The notes under the pieces were generated by a model. It saw only the letters and a program-made list of their open reading frames with translations, had not been told where the DNA came from and searched no databases. 64,000 nucleotides of DNA from JAGWRI01 sp963728785. Lineage in GTDB: Bacteria > Gemmatimonadota > Gemmatimonadetes > Gemmatimonadales > Gemmatimonadaceae. A program made the position numbers and the translations under genes. Each line of letters opens with the position of its first letter. Positions within the stretch are counted from its first letter, which is position 1. Of this stretch, positions 17,950-28,302 are shown in pieces. Location of the stretch: contig CAVSKV010000004.1 in NCBI GenBank assembly GCA_963728785.1, positions 558,001 through 622,000 on the forward strand, read 5' to 3'.

Positions 17950-18339
17950 CTACAACTTCACGCTGAACATCCATGGCTGCGGAATGGCCAGCAGCATCCA
18001 CCCCGCGCCGAGCAGCGCGATGTTCTTCTTGAAGTGCGTCAGATCCGTTTGGCGCGCCATGGGGTCGGTGGCCGCCCAGTACCTATGCATGACCAAGGAG
18101 ACGGGCACCAGAAAGACGGTCAGCAGGCCCACACCCACGGTGGGATACGCCCCGAGCAGCATGCTCAGGCCGCCGAGGATGAGCACCAGGCCGCTCACGA
18201 GCACCGCGAGCCGCGGTGCGGGAACGCCCTTGGCCTCGGTATACGGGGTCATCCTCTCGACCCTGCGCAGGTGGTCGATGCCTGCAACGAGGAAGAAGCC
18301 ACCGTACAACACGCGCCCGGCCAGAAAGAGATACTGCAT
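17950..18339 (-). CDS. DoxX-like integral membrane protein
   Basis: A 129-residue protein with four hydrophobic helices (about 5-25, 48-66, 70-90 and 110-128), the DoxX/SURF4-like pattern. The opening helix (LFLAGRVLYGGFFLVAGIDHL) is typical of the family. Some DoxX proteins are quinol oxidase subunits or work with redox-stress proteins, but most are uncharacterised. GGAGG sits 5 bases before the ATG at 18339 and decides the start over a GTG 6 bases upstream. Confidence 0.82.
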   Translation of the reverse strand: MQYLFLAGRVLYGGFFLVAGIDHLRRVERMTPYTEAKGVPAPRLAVLVSGLVLILGGLSMLLGAYPTVGVGLLTVFLVPVSLVMHRYWAATDPMARQTDLTHFKKNIALLGAGWMLLAIPQPWMFSVKL

Positions 18340-18438
18340 ACCCACCTCCGAGACGAAGGTACCGAGACACCCGGCTGGAATATGCAGCGGGCCTGGTCGG
18401 GGCGGAGGGTGGCGGGTGGGCGCGCCGGCGCGGCCCGA

Positions 18439-18444
18439 TATACT
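18439..18444 (+). promoter_or_regulatory. Possible -10 element (TATACT) for the S10 peptidase gene
   Basis: TATACT stands out as an AT-rich hexamer in GC-rich sequence about 60 bases upstream of the S10 start. No good -35 is visible 16-18 bases before it, so the assignment is tentative. Confidence 0.3.
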
Positions 18445-18505
18445 TTACGGGACCCCCTATATCCCAACACCCCGTCACCCAGCACCGCAAACCGGAGAGT
18501 CCGTC

Positions 18506-20059
18506 ATGCGCTTACGGCCGCTGCTGCTCGGTATTGCCGCCACATCGTTCGCCGTCGTTCCCGCCGCCACCGCCAATGCCCAGGGTCGCCGCGGCGGCGG
18601 CCCACCCGCCATGGCCGGCCGCGCCGACTCGGTCGGCGTTCCCGCCGTGGAGAAGGTGTCCACCACGCACCACACGATCACCGTCGACGGGCAGCAGATT
18701 GCCTACACGGCCAACGCCGGCACGATGGTCATCCGCGACGGCGACGGGAAGCCCAAGGCCACCGTCTTCTACATCAGCTACACCAAGGACGGCGCCGACG
18801 CCGCCAAGCGCCCGGTCGCCTTCTTCTTCAACGGCGGTCCGGGCTCGGCGTCGATATGGCTCAGCATGGGCATCATGAGCCCCAAGCATCCCCAGATGGG
18901 CCCCGACGGCAGCCAGCCGGCGCCGCCGTACGACCTGGTGGACAACCCCTATACCCCGCTCGCCACCACCGACCTGGTGCAGATCGACGCGATGATGACC
19001 GGGTATTCACGGCCGGCGCCGGGCGTGCCGGTGAGTGATTTCACGGGCACCGAGAACGACATCACCATGTTCGGCCAGTTCATTCGGAACTACCTGGACA
19101 AGTACCAGCGGTGGTCGAGCCCCAAGTATCTCTACGGCGAGAGCTACGGCACCTTCCGCTCCGCCGGCCTCGTCAACGAACTCCAGGAAGACGAGGGCGT
19201 CTACCTCAACGGCGTCATGCTGCTGGGCACGGTGCTCGACCTGGGCAACATTGCGCCGTCTCCGGACAACGACGAAGCCTACGCGAACTTCCTGCCCACC
19301 TACACGGCCACGGCGTGGTACCACAAGAAACTCCCCGCCGACCTGCAGAAGATGACGCTGGAGCAGGTGGTGCAGCAGTCGCGGGACTACGCGTTCGGCG
19401 AGTACCTGACCACGCTCGCCAAGGGCAACACGCTGGCCGACGCCGACCGCACCGCCGAGGCCGGGAAGCTGGCCCGGCTCACCGGGCTCTCGGAGAAGTT
19501 CGTCCTCAACACCAACCTGCGCGTGGACCCCAACAGCTTCCGCACCGAGCTGATGCGCGACCAGCGGGAGATGCTCGGCCGCTACGACGCCCGCCTGATC
19601 GGCATCAACGGCAACGCCGCCAACCAGTACCAGGACTACGACCCCAGCGACGTCGCGCCGTCGGGCGCCTTCATGCAGGCGTTCATGCGGTATCTGCAGG
19701 GCGACCTCGACTACCACACCGACCTGCAGTACTACATGGGCGGGCACACCGGTCGCTGGGACTGGGGCCCGGGCGGTTACGCGGGCTTCCCGAGCACGAG
19801 CGAGGATCTGCGCCTGGCCATGGCCAAGGATCCCTATCTGCACGTGATGGTGGGCGCCGGCTACTACGACACGGCGACGCCGTTCGCGAACGCCGAGTAC
19901 ACGTTCCGGCATCTGGGTTTCGACAAGACGTATCCCGACCGCGTGCAGTTCAAGTACTACGAGAGCGGCCACATGGCGTATCTGAACCAGACGTCGGCGA
20001 AGCAGCTCCAGAGCGACATCGAGCACTTCATCGAGCAGACGGTGCACGAACAGAAGTGA
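18506..20059 (+). CDS. Exported serine carboxypeptidase, S10 family
   Basis: A 517-residue secreted peptidase of the S10 family, which removes C-terminal residues from peptides and is active at acid pH in known members. A signal peptide (residues 1-26, ending ATANAQ) is followed by a short Arg/Gly segment (GRRGGGPP). FFFNGGPGSAS is the oxyanion-hole signature; the triad is Ser213 in GESYGT, Asp455 in GYYDTATP and His489 in ESGHMAY. The start at 18506 is preceded by CGGAGAG and fits the signal peptide; the frame extends uselessly upstream to 17900. It probably takes part in extracellular or periplasmic peptide use along with the S9 peptidases downstream. Confidence 0.93.
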   Translation: MRLRPLLLGIAATSFAVVPAATANAQGRRGGGPPAMAGRADSVGVPAVEKVSTTHHTITVDGQQIAYTANAGTMVIRDGDGKPKATVFYISYTKDGADAAKRPVAFFFNGGPGSASIWLSMGIMSPKHPQMGPDGSQPAPPYDLVDNPYTPLATTDLVQIDAMMTGYSRPAPGVPVSDFTGTENDITMFGQFIRNYLDKYQRWSSPKYLYGESYGTFRSAGLVNELQEDEGVYLNGVMLLGTVLDLGNIAPSPDNDEAYANFLPTYTATAWYHKKLPADLQKMTLEQVVQQSRDYAFGEYLTTLAKGNTLADADRTAEAGKLARLTGLSEKFVLNTNLRVDPNSFRTELMRDQREMLGRYDARLIGINGNAANQYQDYDPSDVAPSGAFMQAFMRYLQGDLDYHTDLQYYMGGHTGRWDWGPGGYAGFPSTSEDLRLAMAKDPYLHVMVGAGYYDTATPFANAEYTFRHLGFDKTYPDRVQFKYYESGHMAYLNQTSAKQLQSDIEHFIEQTVHEQK

Positions 20060-20247
20060 TGCCGTGAGACGTCTGCGCCGTGGGTGATGGCGCCGACGCA
20101 GGGCGATTTCGCGACGCCGGGGGGCCGAAGGGTCCTCCGGCGTTTCGATTTCGCGGCCGCCGTCGCCGAATGGCCAGAATACTGAGAGGGGAGATTCGCC
20201 GGGCGAGTGTCGGCCCCGCGCGCGCTCACGAACAATCAGGCCGCCGC

Positions 20248-20373
20248 ATGCCCAAACGGACCTGGATCAAGATCGGGCAGGTGCGCACGCTCGCGACGGA
20301 CCGAATCGGCGTCGCCTCGGTCGAGGAGATGGACCTCGTGCTGGACGGACTCCTTGAACTCGTCGGTCCCTGA
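20248..20373 (+). CDS. Possible 41-residue hypothetical protein
   Basis: The frame starting MPKRTWIKIGQVRT and ending LDGLLELVGP has a natural-looking amino-acid mix, with Lys, Ile, Asp and Glu rather than Arg/Pro/Ala runs. It could instead be the end of a 97-residue frame from 20080 whose N-terminal part looks non-coding. There is no clear ribosome binding site. It is unrecognised and reported only because the composition differs from the surrounding shadow frames. Confidence 0.25.
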   Translation: MPKRTWIKIGQVRTLATDRIGVASVEEMDLVLDGLLELVGP

Positions 20374-20408
20374 CCCCGTCAGCCCATGACGGGAGCGGGG
20401 CACTGCTG

Positions 20409-20438
20409 CCAGGCGCCCGGAGCGTGCCGGGCGCCTGG
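20409..20438. terminator. 12-bp perfect hairpin between convergent genes
   Basis: CCAGGCGCCCGG (20409-20420) pairs fully with CCGGGCGCCTGG (20427-20438) around the loop AGCGTG. It begins 8 bases past the stop of the minus-strand HigA-like gene. No T-run follows on either strand, so termination may be weak or factor-assisted. Confidence 0.5.
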
Positions 20439-20445
20439 ACGGGGC

Positions 20446-20769
20446 TTAGCGCTTGCGCGCCTTCGCCTTCGCCGCCGGGGCCGTTCCGGTGATCTTGATG
20501 CGGCCCTTGCCACGCGTGATGGTGATGTCGACGTTGCGGCCGAGGCGAAGCATGATGCGCACCAGACGATTCGCCGAGAACCCCTGGAGATGGCCGGACA
20601 TCACGAGCGACATCTGGGACTGCGCTTCGCCCGCCGCGACGGCCGCGGCCGTCTGCGTCAGACCCTTCTCGGCGATTGCCTTCTTGATCTCGTCCGCCAG
20701 GCGGCCTTTGGACAGCACTTCGTCGGAGCGCGGGCGGGCCTTGGACGTACTGCGTTTGCGTGGGGTCAC
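20446..20769 (-). CDS. HigA-like / XRE-family helix-turn-helix protein (orphan antitoxin type)
   Basis: A 107-residue protein with basic ends. Residues about 23-62 (RLADEIKKAIAEKGLTQTAA onward) form an XRE-type helix-turn-helix of the HTH_37 / HigA2-like kind, followed by a strand-rich tail (VDITITRGKGRIKITG). Members are usually antitoxins of RelE/HigB-type modules. The 172 bases upstream, up to the neighbouring permease stop, are too short for a typical toxin of about 100 residues, and none is seen downstream. It is therefore an orphan regulator or a remnant of a toxin-antitoxin pair. Confidence 0.75.
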   Translation of the reverse strand: MTPRKRSTSKARPRSDEVLSKGRLADEIKKAIAEKGLTQTAAAVAAGEAQSQMSLVMSGHLQGFSANRLVRIMLRLGRNVDITITRGKGRIKITGTAPAAKAKARKR

Positions 20770-20941
20770 TGTGGGTTGCTCGGGTCAGTTGGGGGTTCCA
20801 GATAGAATGCGTGCCGGGCGTTCGGCGGACCGCTCTCCCGGCCGGTCCGATGATCATCGAGCACGCGCGCCTACATGCAAACTTAGAAATGTATGGGCGC
20901 GAGGGCAACTAGTAGATAGAAATATTGATGCGTGGTAACGG

Positions 20942-23383
20942 CTACTCCTGCCGCAGGGCGCGCACCGGATCCAGTCCGGCCGCCCGTCTAGCAGGAACCC
21001 ATATGGCCCCCATCGCCACAGCGATCAGAACGACCGGGACCAGGACGAACGTCAGCGGGTCGAATCCGGTGCCCCCATATAACTGCCCTCGAATGACCCG
21101 GGCCACGCCGAACGCGCCCGCCAGCCCGATCGCCGTGCCCACGAGCACCAGCGTCATCCCCTGCTTCATGAGCAACCGCACCACGGCCCCCCCGGCCGCT
21201 CCGATCGCCATCCGGATGCCGATCTCGCGCGTACGCTGCGCCACCGAATAGGCCATCACCCCGTACATGCCCACGGCGGCCAGGATCAGGCCCAAGACGC
21301 CGAAGATTCCCAGAACCCAGCCGGTGAGTTGGGCCGGCAGGAGGGCGATTCCGAGGTGGTTGTTCATCGTCCGCACGTCGCTCAGCGGCATGTTGGCGTC
21401 GATCGCGGCCACTGCCGAACGCAGGGCCGGCACCACGGCCAGCGGGTCGCCGCGCGTCCGGATCGCGACGCTCATCCCGAATTCCCAGTCCTGGGCCTGA
21501 GGAAAGTACATGAAGGCCGTCGGCGGTTCGCCCAACCGTTGATACTTGCCGGTCGGCACGACCCCAACGACGGTGTTGTCCCGGCCGTGAGCGTGGACGA
21601 TCTTGTCGACCGCATCCTGCCGCGGCCAGAACCGGTCGGCGAACCGTTGATTGACGATGATCACCCCCGGCGCCGTGCTGTCGTCCTGGGCCGTGAACGC
21701 GCGACCGGTCAGGAAGCGGATGCCCATCGCCTTGAAGTAGCCGGGCGTCACGACGCTGAACTGCACCGACATGCTCTCGCTTTTCGACGCCACGTATCCG
21801 GGAATCTGCACGCCGCTGTCGCTCTCGCCGAGGTCGAGCGGCAGTTCGGAGGCGAAACCCACCGCAGTCACGTCGGGGCTGGCGCTCAGACGTTCGTCCA
21901 GGCGCCGGTAGAAGTCGGCGGCTCGCGGTTGGCTGTAGCCCTGCAACCCGGGATCCATGTTGGCCACGAGCATGTGCTCACTGTCGAATCCCTTGGGCGC
22001 CAAAGTCGCGGACTGCAGGTTGCGCAGGAAGAGCCCGGCGCACACGAGAAGTATGATTGAGAGCGCCACCTGCGCGACGACGAGCAGGCGCGTGGCCCGC
22101 GACCGGGACTCGCCAGCCGCCGATTCTCCCTTGAGCGCCGGAATCATCGACGGGCGGGTGGTCTGGAGGGCCGGCGCGAGCCCGAACAGGAGCGCGGTCG
22201 CGATCGTCACCGCGAACGTGAACACTAGAACCACCGGGCTGATGCTGAGGCCCGGTCGGAAGTCGATGTCCATGGGCAGCGAGATGCCGTTGGCCACGCC
22301 GATCGCCCACCAGGCGATCCCGAGCCCGATCACGCCTGCCACGCCGGCAAAGAACAGACTCTCCACGAGCAGCTGCCGCACCAGCGTACGGCGGCGCGCG
22401 CCGAGGCTGAGCCGGATGGCCATCTCCCGGGCCCGGTCGCGGGACCGGGCAAGGAACAGGTTGGCCACGTTGACGCAGGCGATGAGCAGCAGGATGGCCA
22501 CCACCGCCATGACGACCGACGAGAGCCCGACCTCGGCGCCCTTGAGCGTCGGGTGAAGGCCCGCGTCGGATTGCCGGACCAGCGTGATGCCGGCGTCCTT
22601 GTAGGCGTTGGGATATTGCTCAAGCAGGCCACGGGAGATGACCTGGAGTCGGTCCGTCGCGCTCGCGACCCTCGCTCCCGGGGCGAGCCGCGCGACCACG
22701 TTCAGAAAATTGTCGCCCCGTTCGGTGAACAGATCGCCGTCGCCGGGGCGCAATTCGTCGACCTGGGCCAGCGGCACGAACACCACGGGCGACGCGACGG
22801 GCAGCGTGCCTTCGAATCCCTGCGGCGTGATGCCGACGATCGAGTAGTCACGCCCGTCGAGGATCACCGACTTCCCCACGATGGCGGAGTCCCCGCCGAA
22901 CAGGCTCTGCCATCCGGCGTAGCTCAGCACTGCAACGGGGTGCGCCCCCTTGCCGCTGTCTTCCGCCGGCACGAACGTGCGGCCGCGCAGCGGGGGCACG
23001 CCGAGCACCGAGAAGTAGTTGGCCGAGACCGTCTGCCCGAACACGCGGCGCGAACGGCCGTTCCACGACAGGCTGACCGGTACCCACGCCCACGCGGATA
23101 CGCCGCTGAAGATGTCGGTGGAGCGGTCGCGCACGTCCTCGAAATGCGGAATGGAGTTCGATCCGTATTTCACGTCGCCCGGCCACGATCGGTAGAGTTG
23201 CACCAATTCGCCGGGGGCCCGCACGCCGGGCAGCGGCTTGAGCAAAAGTGTATCGATGGCCGAGAAGACGGCGGTGTTGAGCCCAATGCCGAGTGCCAGC
23301 GTGACCACGACGATGGCGGTGAACAGCGGACTCTTCACGAAGATCCGGCGGGCGTAACGCAGGTCCTGGAGCAGCGTGGACAT
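20942..23383 (-). CDS. ABC-type permease, MacB/FtsX family (orphan ADOP-type)
   Basis: An 813-residue duplicated MacB/FtsX permease, the second of this type in the window. The N-terminus LLQDLRYARRIFVKSPLF, a first helix with LALGIGLNTAVFSAIDTLLL and the C-terminus PARRAAGLDPVRALRQE are the family hallmarks. Two periplasmic core domains alternate with two blocks of membrane helices. No ATPase gene is adjacent. GGAG about 5 bases upstream supports the ATG at 23383. It is divergently arranged from the thioesterase gene, sharing about 130 bases of upstream sequence. Confidence 0.9.
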   Translation of the reverse strand: MSTLLQDLRYARRIFVKSPLFTAIVVVTLALGIGLNTAVFSAIDTLLLKPLPGVRAPGELVQLYRSWPGDVKYGSNSIPHFEDVRDRSTDIFSGVSAWAWVPVSLSWNGRSRRVFGQTVSANYFSVLGVPPLRGRTFVPAEDSGKGAHPVAVLSYAGWQSLFGGDSAIVGKSVILDGRDYSIVGITPQGFEGTLPVASPVVFVPLAQVDELRPGDGDLFTERGDNFLNVVARLAPGARVASATDRLQVISRGLLEQYPNAYKDAGITLVRQSDAGLHPTLKGAEVGLSSVVMAVVAILLLIACVNVANLFLARSRDRAREMAIRLSLGARRRTLVRQLLVESLFFAGVAGVIGLGIAWWAIGVANGISLPMDIDFRPGLSISPVVLVFTFAVTIATALLFGLAPALQTTRPSMIPALKGESAAGESRSRATRLLVVAQVALSIILLVCAGLFLRNLQSATLAPKGFDSEHMLVANMDPGLQGYSQPRAADFYRRLDERLSASPDVTAVGFASELPLDLGESDSGVQIPGYVASKSESMSVQFSVVTPGYFKAMGIRFLTGRAFTAQDDSTAPGVIIVNQRFADRFWPRQDAVDKIVHAHGRDNTVVGVVPTGKYQRLGEPPTAFMYFPQAQDWEFGMSVAIRTRGDPLAVVPALRSAVAAIDANMPLSDVRTMNNHLGIALLPAQLTGWVLGIFGVLGLILAAVGMYGVMAYSVAQRTREIGIRMAIGAAGGAVVRLLMKQGMTLVLVGTAIGLAGAFGVARVIRGQLYGGTGFDPLTFVLVPVVLIAVAMGAIWVPARRAAGLDPVRALRQE

Positions 23384-23504
23384 CGAGTCTCCGGCAGAGC
23401 GGGCGGCGTTGTCGCGACGGCGGCTCCCGGGGGGCCGGCCGGCAGTCGCCATTACGTGAAGCCGGCGCCGGGGTTTCAGCCCCCTGTCGGCCCGTCACTC
23501 TGCT

Positions 23505-23510
23505 TACTAT
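23505..23510 (+). promoter_or_regulatory. Possible -10 element (TACTAT) for a leaderless thioesterase transcript
   Basis: TACTAT ends 5 bases before the ATG at 23516, and there is no Shine-Dalgarno sequence. A start of transcription at the usual distance would fall on or next to the ATG. No clear -35 is seen, as is common for TANNNT-type leaderless promoters in other high-GC bacteria. Confidence 0.35.
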
Positions 23511-23515
23511 TACAT

Positions 23516-23998
23516 ATGGCCGCAGATTCCTCCGCCGTCCAGGACTTCTACCCCGACGATTTCTCTCACTGCTACGGCTGCGGGCGGCTCAACGCGCAAG
23601 GCATGCAGATCAAGTCACGGTGGGACGGGGATGGGCCGGACATGGTGGCGTACTACACGCCGCGGCCCGACCAGATCGCGATGCCCGGATTCGCGTACGG
23701 CGGCCTCATTGCGTCGCTTATCGACTGCCACGCCATGGGCACGGCCGCGGCGGCCACCGAGCGGGCGGCGGGGCGCGCGATCGGCGATCGGCCGGCGCCG
23801 CGGTTCGTGACCGCGGCGCTCAACGTGCAGTACCTCAAGCCCACGCCGGCCGACGCCGAGCTGGAGATTCGCGCCAGGGCACGCGAGATCGGCGAGCGCA
23901 AGGTAATCGTCGACGCCACGGTGAGCGCGCGCGGGGTGATCACCGCCAAGGGCCAGATCGTGGCGGTCCGGATCCCGGAGACCATGGCGAAGCGGTAG
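23516..23998 (+). CDS. PaaI-type hotdog-fold thioesterase
   Basis: A 160-residue single hotdog-domain protein. The N-terminal HCYGCGRLNAQGMQIKSRW is typical of 4HBT/PaaI-like thioesterases, and the central helix region (GGLIASLIDCHAMGTAAA) carries the acidic residue Asp that usually acts in thioester hydrolysis. It would release a free acid from an acyl-CoA in the cytoplasm. The upstream in-frame extension to 22553 lies antisense to the permease and is rejected. The start follows an AT-rich patch and lacks a ribosome binding site. Confidence 0.85.
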   Translation: MAADSSAVQDFYPDDFSHCYGCGRLNAQGMQIKSRWDGDGPDMVAYYTPRPDQIAMPGFAYGGLIASLIDCHAMGTAAAATERAAGRAIGDRPAPRFVTAALNVQYLKPTPADAELEIRARAREIGERKVIVDATVSARGVITAKGQIVAVRIPETMAKR

Positions 23999-24001
23999 CG
24001 C

Positions 24002-24017
24002 CGTCCTACCGTCCTAC
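24002..24017 (+). repeat. Octanucleotide tandem repeat CGTCCTAC, 2 copies
   Basis: Two perfect copies lie immediately after the thioesterase stop codon, followed by a partial third (CG). The unit is the reverse complement of GTAGGACG found in tandem inside hrpB at 42717-42748. Confidence 0.7.
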
Positions 24018-24028
24018 CGGCTCACCTC

Positions 24029-25694
24029 ATGTCCGACATTCCCCGCCGCGAATTCCTGCGCTCCGCCCTCGCCGGCAGCACCGCCCTGGTGCTGCCGAGG
24101 TTCACCCCCATGGGGGGGCTCTTTTCGGCCCGTGGCCGGTCCTCGCTGGCCGACTCGCACATCGAGATCCGGCTCGACGAGCCCATCGGCACGATCGCGC
24201 CGGAGATCTACGGCCACTTCACCGAGCACCTGGGCGGGGTGATCTACGACGGCGTATGGGTAGGGGAGAATTCGAAGGTCCCCAATATCGGAGGCGTCCG
24301 GAAGGCGCTGGTGGACGCCCTGAAGCTCATCAAGCCGAGCGTGATCCGCTGGCCGGGCGGGTGCTTTGCCGACTCGTACGACTGGCGCGACGGCGTGGGG
24401 CCGCGTGACCAGCGGCCGACGCGCACCAACTTCTGGGCCGGCGACCCGGGGTTCAAGGACGTGAAGGCCGGCCCAGCCAAGTACGACCCGAATGCCTTCG
24501 GCACCACGGAGTTCGTGCGGTTCTGCCGGCTGGTGAGCGCGCAGCCGTACATGGCCGCCAACGTCCGCACGCTGCCGGCCCGCGTGTTCGACCAGTGGCT
24601 GGAATACTGCAACTCGCCGGCCGGCACGACCACGTGGTCCCGCGTGCGCGCTGCGGCAGGTGACGCTCAGCCATATGATATTCCATATTGGGGGGTGGGC
24701 AACGAAGCGTGGGGCTGCGGCGGCGACTTCACGCCCGAGGAGTACGCCGAGGAGTACCGGCGGTTCGTGACCTGGTCGGTGCCCCAGTTCGACGTGGATC
24801 TGCGGTTCATCGCGTCGGGTCCGAGCGGCGCCGACGTGGACTGGACGCGGCGCCTGATGGGTGCGCTGGCGGAACGCGGCAGCCTCGACCGCGTGTGGGG
24901 GCTGTCCATGCACCATTACTCCAGCGCCCCCGACGCCGGGGCCGACGCGTTGGCTTTCGACGAGCGCGGCTGGTACGAGCTGCTGGCGAGCGCCAATCGC
25001 ATGGAGAGCGTGATCAACGCGGTGTGGCAGACGATGCACGAGTCCGATCCGCGGCACGCGGTCAAGTTGGTGGTGGACGAATGGGGCGCCTGGCACAACA
25101 GCGCGCCGATTGCGGACCCCAGCCATTCTGTTCGAGTCGCAGTCCACGATCCGCGACGCGCTCGTGGCCGGGCTCACGCTCGATATCTTCCACCGCCACG
25201 CCGACAAGGTCGCGATGGCGAACGTCGCCCAGCTCGTCAACTGCATCCAGTCGGTGTTCCTGGCGCACGACGACCAGTTCACGGTGACCCCGGTATATCA
25301 CGTGTTCGCGATGTACGCGGCGCACCAGGGAGCGCGGTCGGTGCGCACGCTCGTGTCGGCGCCGCCCGTCTCATGGGCGGCCAAGGACGGCCAGCCGGCG
25401 AGCCTGTGGGGGCTCAACGGCTCGGCGTCGATCACTGGGCGGGAACTGACGCTCACCGTGACCAATGCCTCCATGACGGAGCCGCGTGAGACGGAGATCG
25501 TGGTGCGCGGCGGCACGATCGGGTCGATCCGCGCCACGAAGTTGTCGGCGCCGAGCGTGCACGCCGTGAACAGCTTCGAGCACCCCGAGACGGTGCATCC
25601 GGTGACGGTCGACCTGCCGGCCCGCGACGTGAACGGGGTCTATCGGTTTCCCCCGGCGTCGGTGACCAAGCTCGCCCTGACGCTGGCCGGCTGA
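24029..25694 (+). pseudogene. Alpha-L-arabinofuranosidase, GH51, disrupted by a one-base frameshift
   Basis: Removes alpha-L-arabinofuranose from arabinan or arabinoxylan. A twin-arginine signal (RREFLRSALAGSTALVL) predicts export by Tat. RWPGGCFADSYDWRDGVGPR and the general acid/base Glu226 (GNEAWG) plus nucleophile Glu351 (VVDEWGAWH) are present. After His366 (codon 25124-25126) the frame shifts: the expected LFESQSTIRDALVAG continues one base later, starting at 25128. Removing one T from CATTCTG restores HLFES and yields a normal 554-residue protein ending at 25694. As given, the first frame runs out of register to 25489, losing the end of the barrel and the C-terminal beta domain. It may be a true lesion or a base-call error. 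Confidence 0.88.
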
Positions 25695-25798
25695 AGCTCC
25701 CGTGGGGCCAGGCCATCCCTAGCGCCGGCCGTGCACCGGCTGTCATTTATCGGTTGATCGCCCCGAAGTTCTCCGTCGCTCTCCACTCGGACCGTCGC

Positions 25799-28288
<2,490 letters not shown>

Positions 28289-28302
28289 CCCGGGATTCAC
28301 TC

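Larger units (their letters stand above)
20060..20445. other. Intergenic region with one tiny ORF and a strong hairpin
   Basis: About 390 bases between the S10 gene and the minus-strand HigA-like gene. It holds a possible 41-codon ORF (20248-20373) and a 12-bp perfect hairpin (20409-20438). No other gene or RNA is evident. Confidence 0.5.

Noticed and set aside
17900..18505. N-terminal extension of the S10 peptidase
   Set aside because: It lies antisense to the DoxX gene and would place the signal peptide 200 residues inside the protein.
20446..20769. Complete toxin-antitoxin operon
   Set aside because: Only the antitoxin-like gene is present; neither flank has room or sequence for a toxin.
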